From the NCBI GenBank assembly GCA_003490025.1, contig DNJC01000145.1:1-64000 (forward strand): a DNA stretch of 64,000 bases, given 5' to 3'. Positions within the stretch are counted from its first letter, which is position 1. Each line of letters opens with the position of its first letter. The notes under the pieces were generated by a model. It saw nothing but the letters and a program-made list of their open reading frames with translations, was not told the DNA's origin and did no database searches. The position numbers and the translations under genes are program-made. Of this stretch, positions 18,580 through 28,754 are shown in pieces. This DNA comes from Geobacter sp. Lineage in GTDB: Bacteria > Desulfobacterota > Desulfuromonadia > Geobacterales > Geobacteraceae.

Positions 18580-21500
18580 ATGAAGAGTTCACGCATGTCG
18601 ACATACCGCAGCCCGATGGTGCTATTCACACTGGTACTGCTACTGCTCGCCCTCCCGCTGGGAAGCGTGCAGGCGGCACCGCAATACGCCATCGACTGCG
18701 CCGGCTGCCACATGATGCCGCCGCTCGACTCGGACAACGGCAAGCGCCTTCCCGTAACCGGGGCGGTCAAGGGCAACCACGCCACCCATGCGGACTCCAC
18801 CCCCTCTTCCTGCGTCAAGTGCCACGGCCCCGGCGAACTTTCCTCCACGTCGCACATGGACAAGAGCATCCAGATGCAGGGCGAAATCAACTTTTTCCCC
18901 GCCGGCGGGCGCTACGCCCGCAGCGCCGGCGCGTTCATAAACCAGACCACCGTTCCGCCGCTCGGGAACTGCTCCAACGTGAACTGCCACTTCGAGGCGC
19001 CGACCCCGGCATGGGGTAGCGGGCGCTACGCCGACCCCGCCCTCGACCCGAACGTCTGCGGCGCCTGCCACGGCTCGGGCGCCAACGCGGCGCCTGCCGA
19101 CGGCAACCATCCCAACTCCGGGATCGCCGCGGGGCAAAAGCATGCCGCCTACTACGGGACCGGCGCCGCCTCCTGCGTCAAGTGCCACCCGAACCACGCC
19201 CCCGAAGGCGCCCCCTTCGCCCACGCCACCAGCGCACGCCCCGGGGGGAGGGCGCTGGCGCTCTCGTTCGCCGCGGCGCCCAACGGCGGGGGGAGCTACT
19301 CCAAGCCGGAGAACCTCGCCTGGCCCGCCTACCTGCCGAGCCAGACCCCGGCCGGATTGAGGAACGGGACCTGCTCCGACCTCTACTGCCACAGCAACGG
19401 CGCCGGCGCCGGGCCGAAGGTCACCGCCGTCTGGGGAGGGGGAGAGCTTGACTGCGCCGGCTGCCACGGCTTCGACGCCGCCTCCGGCGGGAACGCCATG
19501 GCAACCGACCAGCACGGCGCGCACGTGAAGAACGCGGCGGCGGTCGGCTGGAACATCGGCTGCCAGGAGTGCCACGGCTCGACCACCGGCAACGGGACCA
19601 GCATCAGCGCCGTCGGGAACCACGTCGACGGGCATGTCAACGTGAAGTTCGACACCCTCGTCAACAAGGGGAGCGATCTCCCCAGCTACAACGGCACCCC
19701 GACCTCGGCTTCCGAGGGGGCGGTGAAGGACCCGCAGACCCCGGCCGGCAACTGCGCCAACGTCTACTGCCACTCCGTCGGCAACCTCGACCCCTCCGGC
19801 AACCTGGCGCAGGCGGGTGGCGAAGGGTTCAGGAGCATCGCCTGGAACGGCGCCGCCATCGGCTGCGACGGCTGCCACGGCAACCAGGCGGGCGCCTCGC
19901 ATCCGGTCTACGCGAGCGGCCTCCCCGGCTCGGCCGGCGCCAACACGCACGCCCAGCACGTGGAGGGTAAAGGATACGGGTGCAACTACTGCCACCTGAG
20001 CACCACCCTCGACGCGTCGCTCTCCCCCACCTCGGTCCAGCCGGGCGGGGCGCATTTGAACCGCGCCGAGGACGTCAGCTTCATGAGCTACGGCGCCCTC
20101 ACCGGGAACTACGACGGCGCCGCCGGCAACAAGAACTGCTCGGCCACCTACTGCCACAGCTCCGGCGAGGCGACCCCCGCGGCACCGCTGGTCACCGCCC
20201 AGTGGGGCGGCGCGAAGCTCGACTGCCGCGGCTGCCACGGCGGCGACTCCGGGCACGCGAACCCGATGCAAAGCGGCAGGCACACGGCACACATGAACGC
20301 CGCCTCCCGAAACAACCTCGCCTGCGTCGAGTGCCACGCCCAGACCGTCGCCGGCTTCGACAACAACACCACCATCGGCGGCAAGAGCCGCCACGTCGAC
20401 ACCTTGCGCGACTACTCCGGCGCGAGGGCGGGGCAGATGGCGACCTTCTACTCGGAGAAGACCTGCGGCAACCTCTACTGCCACAGCACCGGCGAGAAGG
20501 TGCCGCAGTTCAGGAACATGACCGGCTCGAAAGGGTGGGCCGCCTCCGGGACCATCGGCTGCAACGGCTGCCACGGCTACGGCGACGGCGACTTCGCCCC
20601 GGTCGCCGGAGAGCCGAACTACCCGAACGGGTCCGGCAAGCTGAACAGCCATAAAAAACACATCCTGGGCGCCGGGATGGCCGACTCCACCGGCTGCGCC
20701 GTCTGCCACCGCACCACGGTGGACCGTCTGGTCCCGGGGAAAATGCGGGACTACTCCTCGGCCCACGTGAACGGCGTGCGCGACGTCTCCTTCGCCGCGC
20801 TGGGCAACATGACCGGCGCCTACCTCGCGCAAACCGGGAGCTGCTCCAACACCTACTGCCACGGCCAGCGGGAGAGCGTCGCCTGGGGTACCCCCGGGCC
20901 TCTTGCCTGCGCCGATTGCCACAAGGCGGATGCGACCCTCGCCGGCGCACACGCAAGCCACTGGCAGGTCGGGAGCGCCACGAGCTACACGGCTCTCCCC
21001 GGCAACGGCACCGGCAGCCAGGCCGCGTACGCGTTCGAGTGCTCCTCCTGCCACGCCGGGGCGCACTCCACCGGCCCGAGCGTCGGAAACAACGCCGCCG
21101 AGGTCTTCTTCAGCTACACGACGGTCAACCGCAAGGGTAGCTACAGCTACGGCGACACCAGCAGCACCGCGAACGGCTCGCTGCAGTGGTCCAACGGGAC
21201 CTGCTCCGCCACCTACTGCCACAGCCGCGGCGACCGCGCCGGGAGCGAGGGGCTCGGGAGCGCCGGGATGACCTGGGCCTCCGGTCCGGGCTCCCTTTCC
21301 TGCGACGGCTGCCACGGCGGCGACGCCTCGAAGCCGGCCAGCGTGATCGCCACCGGCCTGCACGGAAACCACATCGACCCCGCGGCGAACCTGTCGCTTG
21401 GGACCGGCAACGGCCTCAAGTGCGCCGAATGCCACGCGAAGACGGTCGGCCTCGCCAGCGACGGCGCGGTCACCGACAAGAGGATGCACGTCAACAAGTT

Positions 21501-23154
21501 CAGGGACTACTCCGGCGTCCGCGCCGGCGGCTCCGACAGCTACTCGCAAGAGGGAAGGAACTGCTCGGCCGCCTACTGCCACAGCAACGGCAAGGCCGGG
21601 ACCTCCGTGGCGCAGTACCGCCAACCCACCGCCTGGGACGCGGGCGGGAGCCTCGGCTGCAACGGCTGCCACGGCCAGGCGACAGGGGTGACCCTCGACA
21701 CGAGTTTCGCGACCGACCCGCTGCTCGGCTCGCCCAACTACCTGAACACCGGCGCCGCCGGCGGGAGCGGCTCCAACAGCCACAAGCTCCACGTCACCGC
21801 GATGGGGATCGTCAGCGCCAACGCCTGCTACAGCTGCCACGCCGGGACCATGGACAAGTTCGCCACCGCGAAGTTCCGTCCCTACTCGTCGCTGCACGCA
21901 AACGGCGCCGCCGAGGTCCGCTTCGGCCCCATCGCAGCCCCCTTCGCCTTCATCAGCTCGGTCGGCAAGGCCCGCTACGACGCCGGCAGCAGGAGCTGCT
22001 CCACCGTCGCCTGCCACAGTAACGGCAAGGGGGGGTACCAGGACGCGAAGTGGGGCGACGCGAGCAACTGCGCCATGTGCCACGCGCTGAACAAGCTCTC
22101 CCGCGGGCACGCCTTCCACATCTACACCGGGGCGGCCAACGTCCCGACCTTCTACAGGAACTACACGGCGAACCGCTCCAACTCGGCGGCGGCCCCCGGC
22201 CGGTACAACTACGGCTGCGCCAACTGCCACCCGGTCGACAACCCGAACCACATGAAGGGCGAGGTGCTGATCGACCTCTTCCCGGGGAGCCAGAACGTGG
22301 TCGGCATGCTGCGCTCCAAAAACGGCGGCGCGATCACGGCCTCCAACGTCGCGGCCGGCACCGCCGGCTCCGGGACCAGGTTGCAGGGGAACCAGCTCTT
22401 CTGCGACAACGTCTACTGCCACTCGAACGGTTACAGCACCGACCTCCGTTATGTCGAGACGCCGGACTGGTTCGCCGGGACCTTCAGCAACACCACGGAC
22501 CGCTGCGCCAACTGCCACGGCAACTCCCCGAACTCCGATCCGGCCAACATGCCGGGCTCGCCCAGCCACTTCAACCAGAACTGGCTCGGCACCCAGACGG
22601 AGGGGGGCCATTTCATGGGGATCCACGCCAAGACGATCACCAACAAGGGAACGGCGACGTCGCAGGAGACCTTCGTCGGCCTGCTCTCCCCCGGTTCCAC
22701 CGAGCCCGCCAGCCACGGCGTAGCGGGAAGCTCGACGACGGTCTCCTGCAACACCTGCCACTGGGACACCATCCGGACCAACGTCAACTTCGGCTCGGTA
22801 CAGTGCGGCAGCTGCCACACCCTCCCGGCCACCAGGGCCTACGCCAGCATCTACGACAAGTCGCAGCACGTGGACGGCCGCGTCAAGGTCTCCTTCCAGC
22901 CGGGCCAGGTGAAGTCGAAGGCGCAGCTGAGGGATGTGAGCTTCGCCCAGGTCTCCTCCTCCACCCTGTGGCACAGAAACGGCGTCTACAAGAGCGCCAC
23001 CGGCTTCGACTCCTCCAAACTGTCGCTCTCCGAGGCGGGAAGCTGGTCGGGCGGCAACTGCAGCAACGTGGTCTGCCACTTCAACAACCAGGTGCCGTGG
23101 AAGGTCCCGGCCGGGACCAGCGTGGCCTGCGAGAGCTGCCACAGTTCGATGTAG
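18580..23154 (+). CDS. Giant exported c-type cytochrome, 35 heme motifs, eleven CX4CH
   Basis: The ATG at 18580 is preceded by TAAGGAGTGG. The product has 1524 residues with a signal peptide ending VQA. I count 35 heme motifs, 24 CX2CH and eleven CX4CH, about one per 43 residues. The body is a string of modules of about 110-140 residues, each with a CX4CH followed by SNG or similar, a W-G segment, CxGCHG, histidines and CxECHA-TV. This is the Geobacter CX4CH/CX2CH repeat at its most regular. There is no membrane anchor or lipobox, so secretion or surface attachment is likely. Such single-chain heme arrays could span tens of nanometres, but conduction is an inference. It lies in the operon between the 27-heme and 13-heme genes. 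Confidence 0.9.
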   Translation: MKSSRMSTYRSPMVLFTLVLLLLALPLGSVQAAPQYAIDCAGCHMMPPLDSDNGKRLPVTGAVKGNHATHADSTPSSCVKCHGPGELSSTSHMDKSIQMQGEINFFPAGGRYARSAGAFINQTTVPPLGNCSNVNCHFEAPTPAWGSGRYADPALDPNVCGACHGSGANAAPADGNHPNSGIAAGQKHAAYYGTGAASCVKCHPNHAPEGAPFAHATSARPGGRALALSFAAAPNGGGSYSKPENLAWPAYLPSQTPAGLRNGTCSDLYCHSNGAGAGPKVTAVWGGGELDCAGCHGFDAASGGNAMATDQHGAHVKNAAAVGWNIGCQECHGSTTGNGTSISAVGNHVDGHVNVKFDTLVNKGSDLPSYNGTPTSASEGAVKDPQTPAGNCANVYCHSVGNLDPSGNLAQAGGEGFRSIAWNGAAIGCDGCHGNQAGASHPVYASGLPGSAGANTHAQHVEGKGYGCNYCHLSTTLDASLSPTSVQPGGAHLNRAEDVSFMSYGALTGNYDGAAGNKNCSATYCHSSGEATPAAPLVTAQWGGAKLDCRGCHGGDSGHANPMQSGRHTAHMNAASRNNLACVECHAQTVAGFDNNTTIGGKSRHVDTLRDYSGARAGQMATFYSEKTCGNLYCHSTGEKVPQFRNMTGSKGWAASGTIGCNGCHGYGDGDFAPVAGEPNYPNGSGKLNSHKKHILGAGMADSTGCAVCHRTTVDRLVPGKMRDYSSAHVNGVRDVSFAALGNMTGAYLAQTGSCSNTYCHGQRESVAWGTPGPLACADCHKADATLAGAHASHWQVGSATSYTALPGNGTGSQAAYAFECSSCHAGAHSTGPSVGNNAAEVFFSYTTVNRKGSYSYGDTSSTANGSLQWSNGTCSATYCHSRGDRAGSEGLGSAGMTWASGPGSLSCDGCHGGDASKPASVIATGLHGNHIDPAANLSLGTGNGLKCAECHAKTVGLASDGAVTDKRMHVNKFRDYSGVRAGGSDSYSQEGRNCSAAYCHSNGKAGTSVAQYRQPTAWDAGGSLGCNGCHGQATGVTLDTSFATDPLLGSPNYLNTGAAGGSGSNSHKLHVTAMGIVSANACYSCHAGTMDKFATAKFRPYSSLHANGAAEVRFGPIAAPFAFISSVGKARYDAGSRSCSTVACHSNGKGGYQDAKWGDASNCAMCHALNKLSRGHAFHIYTGAANVPTFYRNYTANRSNSAAAPGRYNYGCANCHPVDNPNHMKGEVLIDLFPGSQNVVGMLRSKNGGAITASNVAAGTAGSGTRLQGNQLFCDNVYCHSNGYSTDLRYVETPDWFAGTFSNTTDRCANCHGNSPNSDPANMPGSPSHFNQNWLGTQTEGGHFMGIHAKTITNKGTATSQETFVGLLSPGSTEPASHGVAGSSTTVSCNTCHWDTIRTNVNFGSVQCGSCHTLPATRAYASIYDKSQHVDGRVKVSFQPGQVKSKAQLRDVSFAQVSSSTLWHRNGVYKSATGFDSSKLSLSEAGSWSGGNCSNVVCHFNNQVPWKVPAGTSVACESCHSSM

Positions 23155-23170
23155 CAAAAGGACGACAAAT

Positions 23171-26100
23171 ATGCATAATGCCATGAGCATTCACACAGAA
23201 GATAGAGCTTCAGCCAGCACGGGAGTAATGCCAGTGAACCAGTCGAAATCGGTTGAGACAGGGAGAGGTAACAGGGGCGCGGGAGCACGCCTGCTCGCGC
23301 TCGCGGCCGCGATCTTCGTCTTAGGCGCGCTTGCCGGGACGGCCCACGCACTGAACCCCATCATGCACAACTCCTCCTCGGTCGGCTCCGGCTACTGGGG
23401 GGGCGGCTGGGGGAACACCCCCAACAGCAAGTACGGCCAGTTCACCTGCACCACCTGCCATGCGGCCGGCCCCTCCAGCGGCAACGTGAAGCAGGTGCGT
23501 AACAACATCGTGGCGCCGGCCAACGGGACCTTCCCCGGCTCCGCCGTGGTGTTCCACTCCTCCACCTCCTACGGTTCCGACTACATAAGCCGCACCAGCT
23601 CGAACAGGATCTGCGAGGTCTGCCACACGGTCACCAAGCACCACCGCTACGACAACTCCGCCGCCACCGTGCACAAGGGGGACCGCGACTGCGTCGCCTG
23701 CCACCTGCACAGCAACGGGTTCAAGAGGCAGACCGTGGAAGGGGGCGGACCGTGCAGCGACTGCCACAGCGACTTCTACGGGAGCCCCGGCACCTACGGC
23801 ATGCACTCCAACGTGGAGCGGATGAGCTACAAGCACTACCTCGACAACGACGCCCAGACCACCGCCACCGGGCCGGCGGGGATCCCGGACGGGACCGATA
23901 CCAACGTCTCCAGCCGCCGCTGCACCATGTGCCACGTGGAGCATACCGTCTTCAACACCCAGGCGACCGCCACCGCGGGCCGCGCCTTCAACCTGCGCGA
24001 CAGGGCCGACGGCACCAACATCACGACCGGTTACAACGACGACTACAACCTCTGCCTCTCCTGCCATTACCAGCCGAAGACCAAGTACCTGGTCACCCCC
24101 AACGGGAGCAGCAGGGTCATCGCCGTCCCGTTCCAGGGGCTCAGCTACTCGAACGCCACCTCGGTGCTCACCTTCTCCACTCACGGCTACGCGGTCACCT
24201 CGCGGTTCGACGACGAGAAGCTCGGCAACAGCACCTTCCGCGGCATCTGCGTCAAGTGCCACAACGACACCTTCGGAGGGAACGGCGAATTGGGCTACAA
24301 GAGCGCCGAGAAAGGGCAGGACTCCGCCATCAAGTTCGGCGAGCACAACTCGACCATCCCGAGCCGCTTCGCCGTCTTCGGCAACATGTTCTACCAGCGC
24401 CCGGCCACCGGGACCACGCTCACCTACAACGACGCGGCCAAGACCATCACCATAGCGCCCTCCCCAGGGTGGGTATCCGACATGCACCTCGGTCACACGG
24501 TCACCGTGACCGCCGGCACCGGCAACAACCACAGGATGAGGGTTATCAGCAACACGGCCGACACCATCACGCTGGCGAGCGCCTTCCCGACCACGCTGGA
24601 CAACAACTCGATGATCGACATCGCCGACGACAACATTTCCGTCGACGACACCTGTTTCGCCTGCCACAGCCGCGCCGGGCAGGACAAGCCGGCGGCCAAC
24701 GTCAGGACGGACTGGTACAACGCGCAGCCGATGAAGGACAGCCTCGAGGGGATCAAGGACCTGTTCGTCGGCGACAGCGGTTCGCTCACGTCCAAGCTGA
24801 GCTCCGCCGCGAACATCACGGTCACCACCCAGAAATCGTGGGGCGCGGGAACCCTGGTCGGCTACCAGCTCAAGACCCCCGGCGGCACCAGGACCATCTC
24901 CGGCCAGAGCAGCTCCTCGACCGGCAGCGGACCCTACAGCACGAGCTTCACCGTTTCGCCGAGACTCACCTCGGCGGCCGGCCCGTGGCAGATCCTCAAG
25001 CCTTCCTCCCACCCGCTGGACAGCTACAGCCGCCACGACTCCTCCGAGAGGGTCGCGCCGGCTGTGGGGTGGAACAAGGGTGACAGCGGCAGCACCACCT
25101 CCTCGTCCTCGACGGGATCGATAGCGGACACCACCAAGGCATGGAAGGGGTCCGATTTCGGCGGTATGTACATCTGGTTCCCGGGGGGCTTCGACGCCGG
25201 CGGCAACCCGGCGAAGTCGCAGATCCTCGCCTCCGGCGGGGGCGGGGTCGGCGTGGTCAATTTCACTCCCATCCCGGGGTTCACGCCGGACAGCGCCGGC
25301 GGCGACAACTACTTCATCGGCACCATCACCGGCACGGGACGCCACGCCGCCTGCGCGGACTGCCACAACACGCACGCGACCTTCACCAACCCCGAAGGGT
25401 ACGTCACGACCTCCAGCGGCTACACCATGAGTGCTGCGGATTCCACCAACAGGAGCGGCTGGAGGGACAACCTCTGGGTCGGCTTCCTGCTCAGGGTCCG
25501 CTCCACGACCGGCGTCGAACAGATCCGCTACGTAACCGCCTTCGACACGGCGAGCGGCCGGTACACCGTTTCGCTTCCCTGGAGCACGCTCCCGGACAGC
25601 GGCTACACCTACGAGGTGCTGATGGGGGACAAGTGGACGGCGGCGGACGGGCAAAGCGGCGGGCGCGCCGGCTCCGGCTCCTCCGGGAGCTGGGGCATGA
25701 TCGTGACCGGCTGGAGAACGGCGGTTCCGACCGCAGGGTTCAACAACATGACCACCCCTCTGGGCTACCGGATGATCGAGAACATCTTCGACAACGTGAG
25801 CTCCAACGGCCTGCGCGGCTCGCCCAACGCCGGCCAGCGCGACCTCTGCGTCAAGTGCCACAGCTCCTTCTCCTTCGGCATGGCGCCCCCCAGCACGCCG
25901 TCGGGGAACGCCTCCGGCGCCCCGGCCAAAAGCACCGACGTCGCCAAGGAGTTCAACCCGAGCAACCTGGCGCACCACGCGGTGTACGCCCGCGGCAAGA
26001 ACCAGCCGATCGCCGTCGGCGCGGCCGGGTTCAAGGCCGGCACCACCACCGCGGCAGGGACCGCCACCACCGTGGTGGACAGCTCCCTCGGCACGCCCGC

Positions 26101-27151
26101 CGGCACCGTGGTCGGCAAGACAGTCGTCATCCTCACCGGCGCGGCGCAGGGACAGGCGCGGCTGATCTCCGCCGTTTCCCTCAACACCCTGACCGTCTCG
26201 CCGGCGCTCACGGCCGCTCCCGGTAACACTGTTAAATACGCCGTACTCAACTCCTTCAACCCGAACTGGCCCATCTACAGCGCCGTGGGGCTTGGCACCG
26301 TCAGCATCGGCGGCGGCAGCGCCGCCCTCTCCGGCAGCTACAAGCTGCCGAAGACCGTGCTGCCGGGGTGGTACATCTACACCTGGGCCGACAACACCTG
26401 GCGCGAGGTGCGGACCGTCGACGGCGAGAGCACCTTCTCGGTCACCGGCGGCAACGTCTCCGGCTCGCCCTTCATACTGACGGCGGGGCTGGGGAACGCC
26501 TTCGTCCCCCCTTACGGCCCCTGGTCGATACTGCGCTGCACCGACTGCCACGGGACCACCAAGACCGACCCGGTCGGTCCGCACGCCTCGGTGAACAAGT
26601 GGCTCATCAAGGACGCCGACACCATGTCCTTCTACTACTTCGCCGGCGGCGCCGAAACCAACGTGATCGGGCCGATCGCCCCGGGGCTTCCCACGTCCGT
26701 CGCGAAACCGAAGGCCTATTTCTGCTACAACTGCCACCGTCGCGACGTCTACGGCGACAAGGACATGAAATCGCCCGGCTACTACCTCCAGTCGAGGCAG
26801 CCGCACGCGAACTACATGGACACCAACGCCAACACCGTCGACGACGCGAAGACCAAGTGGGGGGTCCACTGCCGCATGTGCCATGGCGGAGACGTGGTGG
26901 GCGGCATCCACGGCACCAACCGGCGCCACACCAGCACCCCTTCCGGCGGCTCCAACGACGTCGGCAAGCGCTTCCTGAACGGCTCCGCCTGGGGCACCCA
27001 CACACTCGGGGTGAAGCGGAGCACCACCCAGGTGGTGGGCGGGTGCTACACGCTCGGCTCGCCGGCCGACGCCAGCGTCGACAACTGCGCCCACAACCAC
27101 AGCGGCACGGCCTACGTCAACAAGGCGACCTACGACTACGACACGCCGTAG
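23171..27151 (+). CDS. Exported 13-heme c-type cytochrome, paralogue of the first cytochrome's heme module
   Basis: AAGGA lies nine bases before the ATG at 23171; ATGs at 23183 and 23228 are alternatives. The hydrophobic signal (ending AHA) starts about 39 residues in, so a later start is quite possible. The product has up to 1326 residues, with thirteen CX2CH motifs and long heme-free beta-rich inserts between motifs 8 and 12. The N-terminal HNS...GGWG...KYGxFTC-TTCH, RICEVCH and CHLHSNGF blocks, and a C-terminal GCYT...C..HN..G pattern, match the cytochrome part of the gene at 1-5791. There are no CX4CH motifs. It is the last cytochrome of the run, only 16 bases after the 35-heme gene. Inferred role: extracellular electron transfer. 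Confidence 0.87.
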   Translation: MHNAMSIHTEDRASASTGVMPVNQSKSVETGRGNRGAGARLLALAAAIFVLGALAGTAHALNPIMHNSSSVGSGYWGGGWGNTPNSKYGQFTCTTCHAAGPSSGNVKQVRNNIVAPANGTFPGSAVVFHSSTSYGSDYISRTSSNRICEVCHTVTKHHRYDNSAATVHKGDRDCVACHLHSNGFKRQTVEGGGPCSDCHSDFYGSPGTYGMHSNVERMSYKHYLDNDAQTTATGPAGIPDGTDTNVSSRRCTMCHVEHTVFNTQATATAGRAFNLRDRADGTNITTGYNDDYNLCLSCHYQPKTKYLVTPNGSSRVIAVPFQGLSYSNATSVLTFSTHGYAVTSRFDDEKLGNSTFRGICVKCHNDTFGGNGELGYKSAEKGQDSAIKFGEHNSTIPSRFAVFGNMFYQRPATGTTLTYNDAAKTITIAPSPGWVSDMHLGHTVTVTAGTGNNHRMRVISNTADTITLASAFPTTLDNNSMIDIADDNISVDDTCFACHSRAGQDKPAANVRTDWYNAQPMKDSLEGIKDLFVGDSGSLTSKLSSAANITVTTQKSWGAGTLVGYQLKTPGGTRTISGQSSSSTGSGPYSTSFTVSPRLTSAAGPWQILKPSSHPLDSYSRHDSSERVAPAVGWNKGDSGSTTSSSSTGSIADTTKAWKGSDFGGMYIWFPGGFDAGGNPAKSQILASGGGGVGVVNFTPIPGFTPDSAGGDNYFIGTITGTGRHAACADCHNTHATFTNPEGYVTTSSGYTMSAADSTNRSGWRDNLWVGFLLRVRSTTGVEQIRYVTAFDTASGRYTVSLPWSTLPDSGYTYEVLMGDKWTAADGQSGGRAGSGSSGSWGMIVTGWRTAVPTAGFNNMTTPLGYRMIENIFDNVSSNGLRGSPNAGQRDLCVKCHSSFSFGMAPPSTPSGNASGAPAKSTDVAKEFNPSNLAHHAVYARGKNQPIAVGAAGFKAGTTTAAGTATTVVDSSLGTPAGTVVGKTVVILTGAAQGQARLISAVSLNTLTVSPALTAAPGNTVKYAVLNSFNPNWPIYSAVGLGTVSIGGGSAALSGSYKLPKTVLPGWYIYTWADNTWREVRTVDGESTFSVTGGNVSGSPFILTAGLGNAFVPPYGPWSILRCTDCHGTTKTDPVGPHASVNKWLIKDADTMSFYYFAGGAETNVIGPIAPGLPTSVAKPKAYFCYNCHRRDVYGDKDMKSPGYYLQSRQPHANYMDTNANTVDDAKTKWGVHCRMCHGGDVVGGIHGTNRRHTSTPSGGSNDVGKRFLNGSAWGTHTLGVKRSTTQVVGGCYTLGSPADASVDNCAHNHSGTAYVNKATYDYDTP

Positions 27152-27197
27152 GTCGACCCCCCGCCCTCCGGGCGATGCTGCTAGCGGAAGATCATCG

Positions 27198-27410
27198 TTA
27201 ACCAGGATGGGCAACAGGTTCGCTTCGTGGCGCCGCCCTCACCCGGCCTTCGGCCACCCTCCCCCGGCGGGGGAGGGGCCAGGCAATGGAGAGGGGGAGA
27301 GGTAGGATGCAAAGTGTGAGGAAAGGGCGGGTTACCCCGCCCTTTCCTTTGCATGTAGCGCCGTTTCATTGTATGTTAGGCGCGATTCACCCTAACCAGG
27401 ACGGCACTAC
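27198..27410. repeat. Intergenic direct repeat and GC-rich hairpins
   Basis: The gap between the cytochrome run and resB holds TAACCAGGATGGGCA (27198) and its variant TAACCAGGACGGCAC (about 27393) as direct repeats. Between them is a CCGGCCTTCGGCC hairpin and a CCTCCCCCGGCGGGGGAGG palindrome, typical of REP-like spacer DNA. I see no gene in it. Confidence 0.5.
27320..27350 (+). terminator. Terminator-like long hairpin after the cytochrome run
   Basis: GGAAAGGGCGGG pairs with CCCGCCCTTTCC over twelve bases around TTAC and is followed by TTT. Outer bases (ATGCAAA/TTTGCAT) extend the pairing. The T-run is short, so termination may be partial and allow read-through into resB. Confidence 0.6.
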
Positions 27411-27413
27411 CGC

Positions 27414-28754
27414 ATGTGGAACATCCTTACATCGAGAAAACTGGCCCTCTGGGCGCTTCTGGGGCTGCTGCTTCCGCTGACCCTTTCCGCGTTCCTGCCG
27501 AGCGAGCTGACCCTCCCGGAGCGGGAGTGGGCGGAGTTGAGCAGGCAGAGTCCCTTCTATTTCGGGATCGCCTCGCGCCTCGCCACCCCGTACCTGGTAA
27601 AAACCCCCTTCTTCGCGGCCGTTTCCCTGCTCCTTTTCCTTTCCACCTGCGCCTGCACGGTACAGAGGGTCCTCTGGGGGCTGCGCGGCACGAGCCCGGA
27701 CTTCTCCCGCGACAGGTCCTTCTCCTTCTCCAGGGAGGTCCCCTTTCCCCTTTCCCCGGAAGAGGGGGGGGGACGGATAACGAGGCTTCTGGCGTCGACG
27801 GGGTGGCGGCACGAGCGCCGGGACGCGGCCGACGCGCTGGTGCTGAGCGGCGTCAAGGGACGCTCCGGCTTCTGGGGCTCCATCGTCTTCCATGTCGGAC
27901 TCCTTGGCTGCTTTCTGGCCGGCCCGGCCACCTACCTCACCGCGCTCACGGGGGAGCTGGTCCTCACCGAGGGGGTGGCGCTCCCGCTCAAGGAGGGGGT
28001 GTCTCTGGCCCGGGGGAAGGGGGCGACGCTCCCGGAGGCACGAGCGAGCCTGCACGACCTGCGCGGCGTCTACTACAAGGGGCGGTTCAAGTCCGACTTC
28101 GGCGGCGTGATGAAGATCTCCGACGCCCGGGGGGAACACGAACTCCGCTTCGAGGTGAACCGACCGGTCGAGTACCAGGGGCTCCAGTTCAGCCTGCACC
28201 AGTTCGGCTTCGCGCCGCGCCTGGTGATAGAGCGGTCCGGCGCGGCGCCCTTCGACTTCTATCTCAACCTGCGGCACCCCAGGGAGGGGGACTTCTTCGA
28301 GGTCGGCGGCGGGGTGAGGGCGCTGGTCATCTTCTTCCCCGACTTCATCCGCGAGGGGGGGAAGATCGGGACCAAAACGGAGGAACCGCTGAACCCGGTG
28401 ACCATGGTGCGGCTGTACCGGGGGGAGACCGAGATCGGCAAGGGGCTTGTCAAGCCGGGGGAGTCGGCGCAGCTGGGCGGGTACCGCGTCACGGTCCCCG
28501 ACTACCGGCACTGGGCGACGCTGGTGGTGACCCGCGACGCCGGTGTCCCCTTCACCGTCTTCGGCTTCGTCGTCTGCGTCGCCGGCCTTTTGATCCGTTT
28601 CGCGAGCAACGAGCGGCTGGTGGAATTCGAACTGCGGCGGCAGGGGGAGGAGAGCCTCCTCACCGTGAAGGGGTACAGCAGGTACTATCCCGCGTTCCTT
28701 GAAAAAGAGGTCGATGCCCTGGCGGAAAAACTGATCGAGGACGGGGTGACATGA
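27414..28754 (+). CDS. resB: ResB-family cytochrome c maturation protein
   Basis: The 446-residue product starts at an ATG; AGGA lies about 13 bases upstream, so initiation may be modest. It has the ResB/Ccs1 layout: membrane segments near residues 9-28, 62-84, 160-180 and 375-395, and a large periplasmic loop with the family pattern FEVNRPVEYQGLQFSLHQF. ResB keeps apocytochrome cysteines reduced and, with CcsA, relays heme for thioether bond formation on the outer face of the inner membrane. It overlaps the CcsA gene by the ATGA tetranucleotide. This pair sits directly behind cytochromes rich in CX3CH/CX4CH sites and is diverged from the pair at 46178-48442, so it may serve those motifs. Confidence 0.85.
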   Translation: MWNILTSRKLALWALLGLLLPLTLSAFLPSELTLPEREWAELSRQSPFYFGIASRLATPYLVKTPFFAAVSLLLFLSTCACTVQRVLWGLRGTSPDFSRDRSFSFSREVPFPLSPEEGGGRITRLLASTGWRHERRDAADALVLSGVKGRSGFWGSIVFHVGLLGCFLAGPATYLTALTGELVLTEGVALPLKEGVSLARGKGATLPEARASLHDLRGVYYKGRFKSDFGGVMKISDARGEHELRFEVNRPVEYQGLQFSLHQFGFAPRLVIERSGAAPFDFYLNLRHPREGDFFEVGGGVRALVIFFPDFIREGGKIGTKTEEPLNPVTMVRLYRGETEIGKGLVKPGESAQLGGYRVTVPDYRHWATLVVTRDAGVPFTVFGFVVCVAGLLIRFASNERLVEFELRRQGEESLLTVKGYSRYYPAFLEKEVDALAEKLIEDGVT

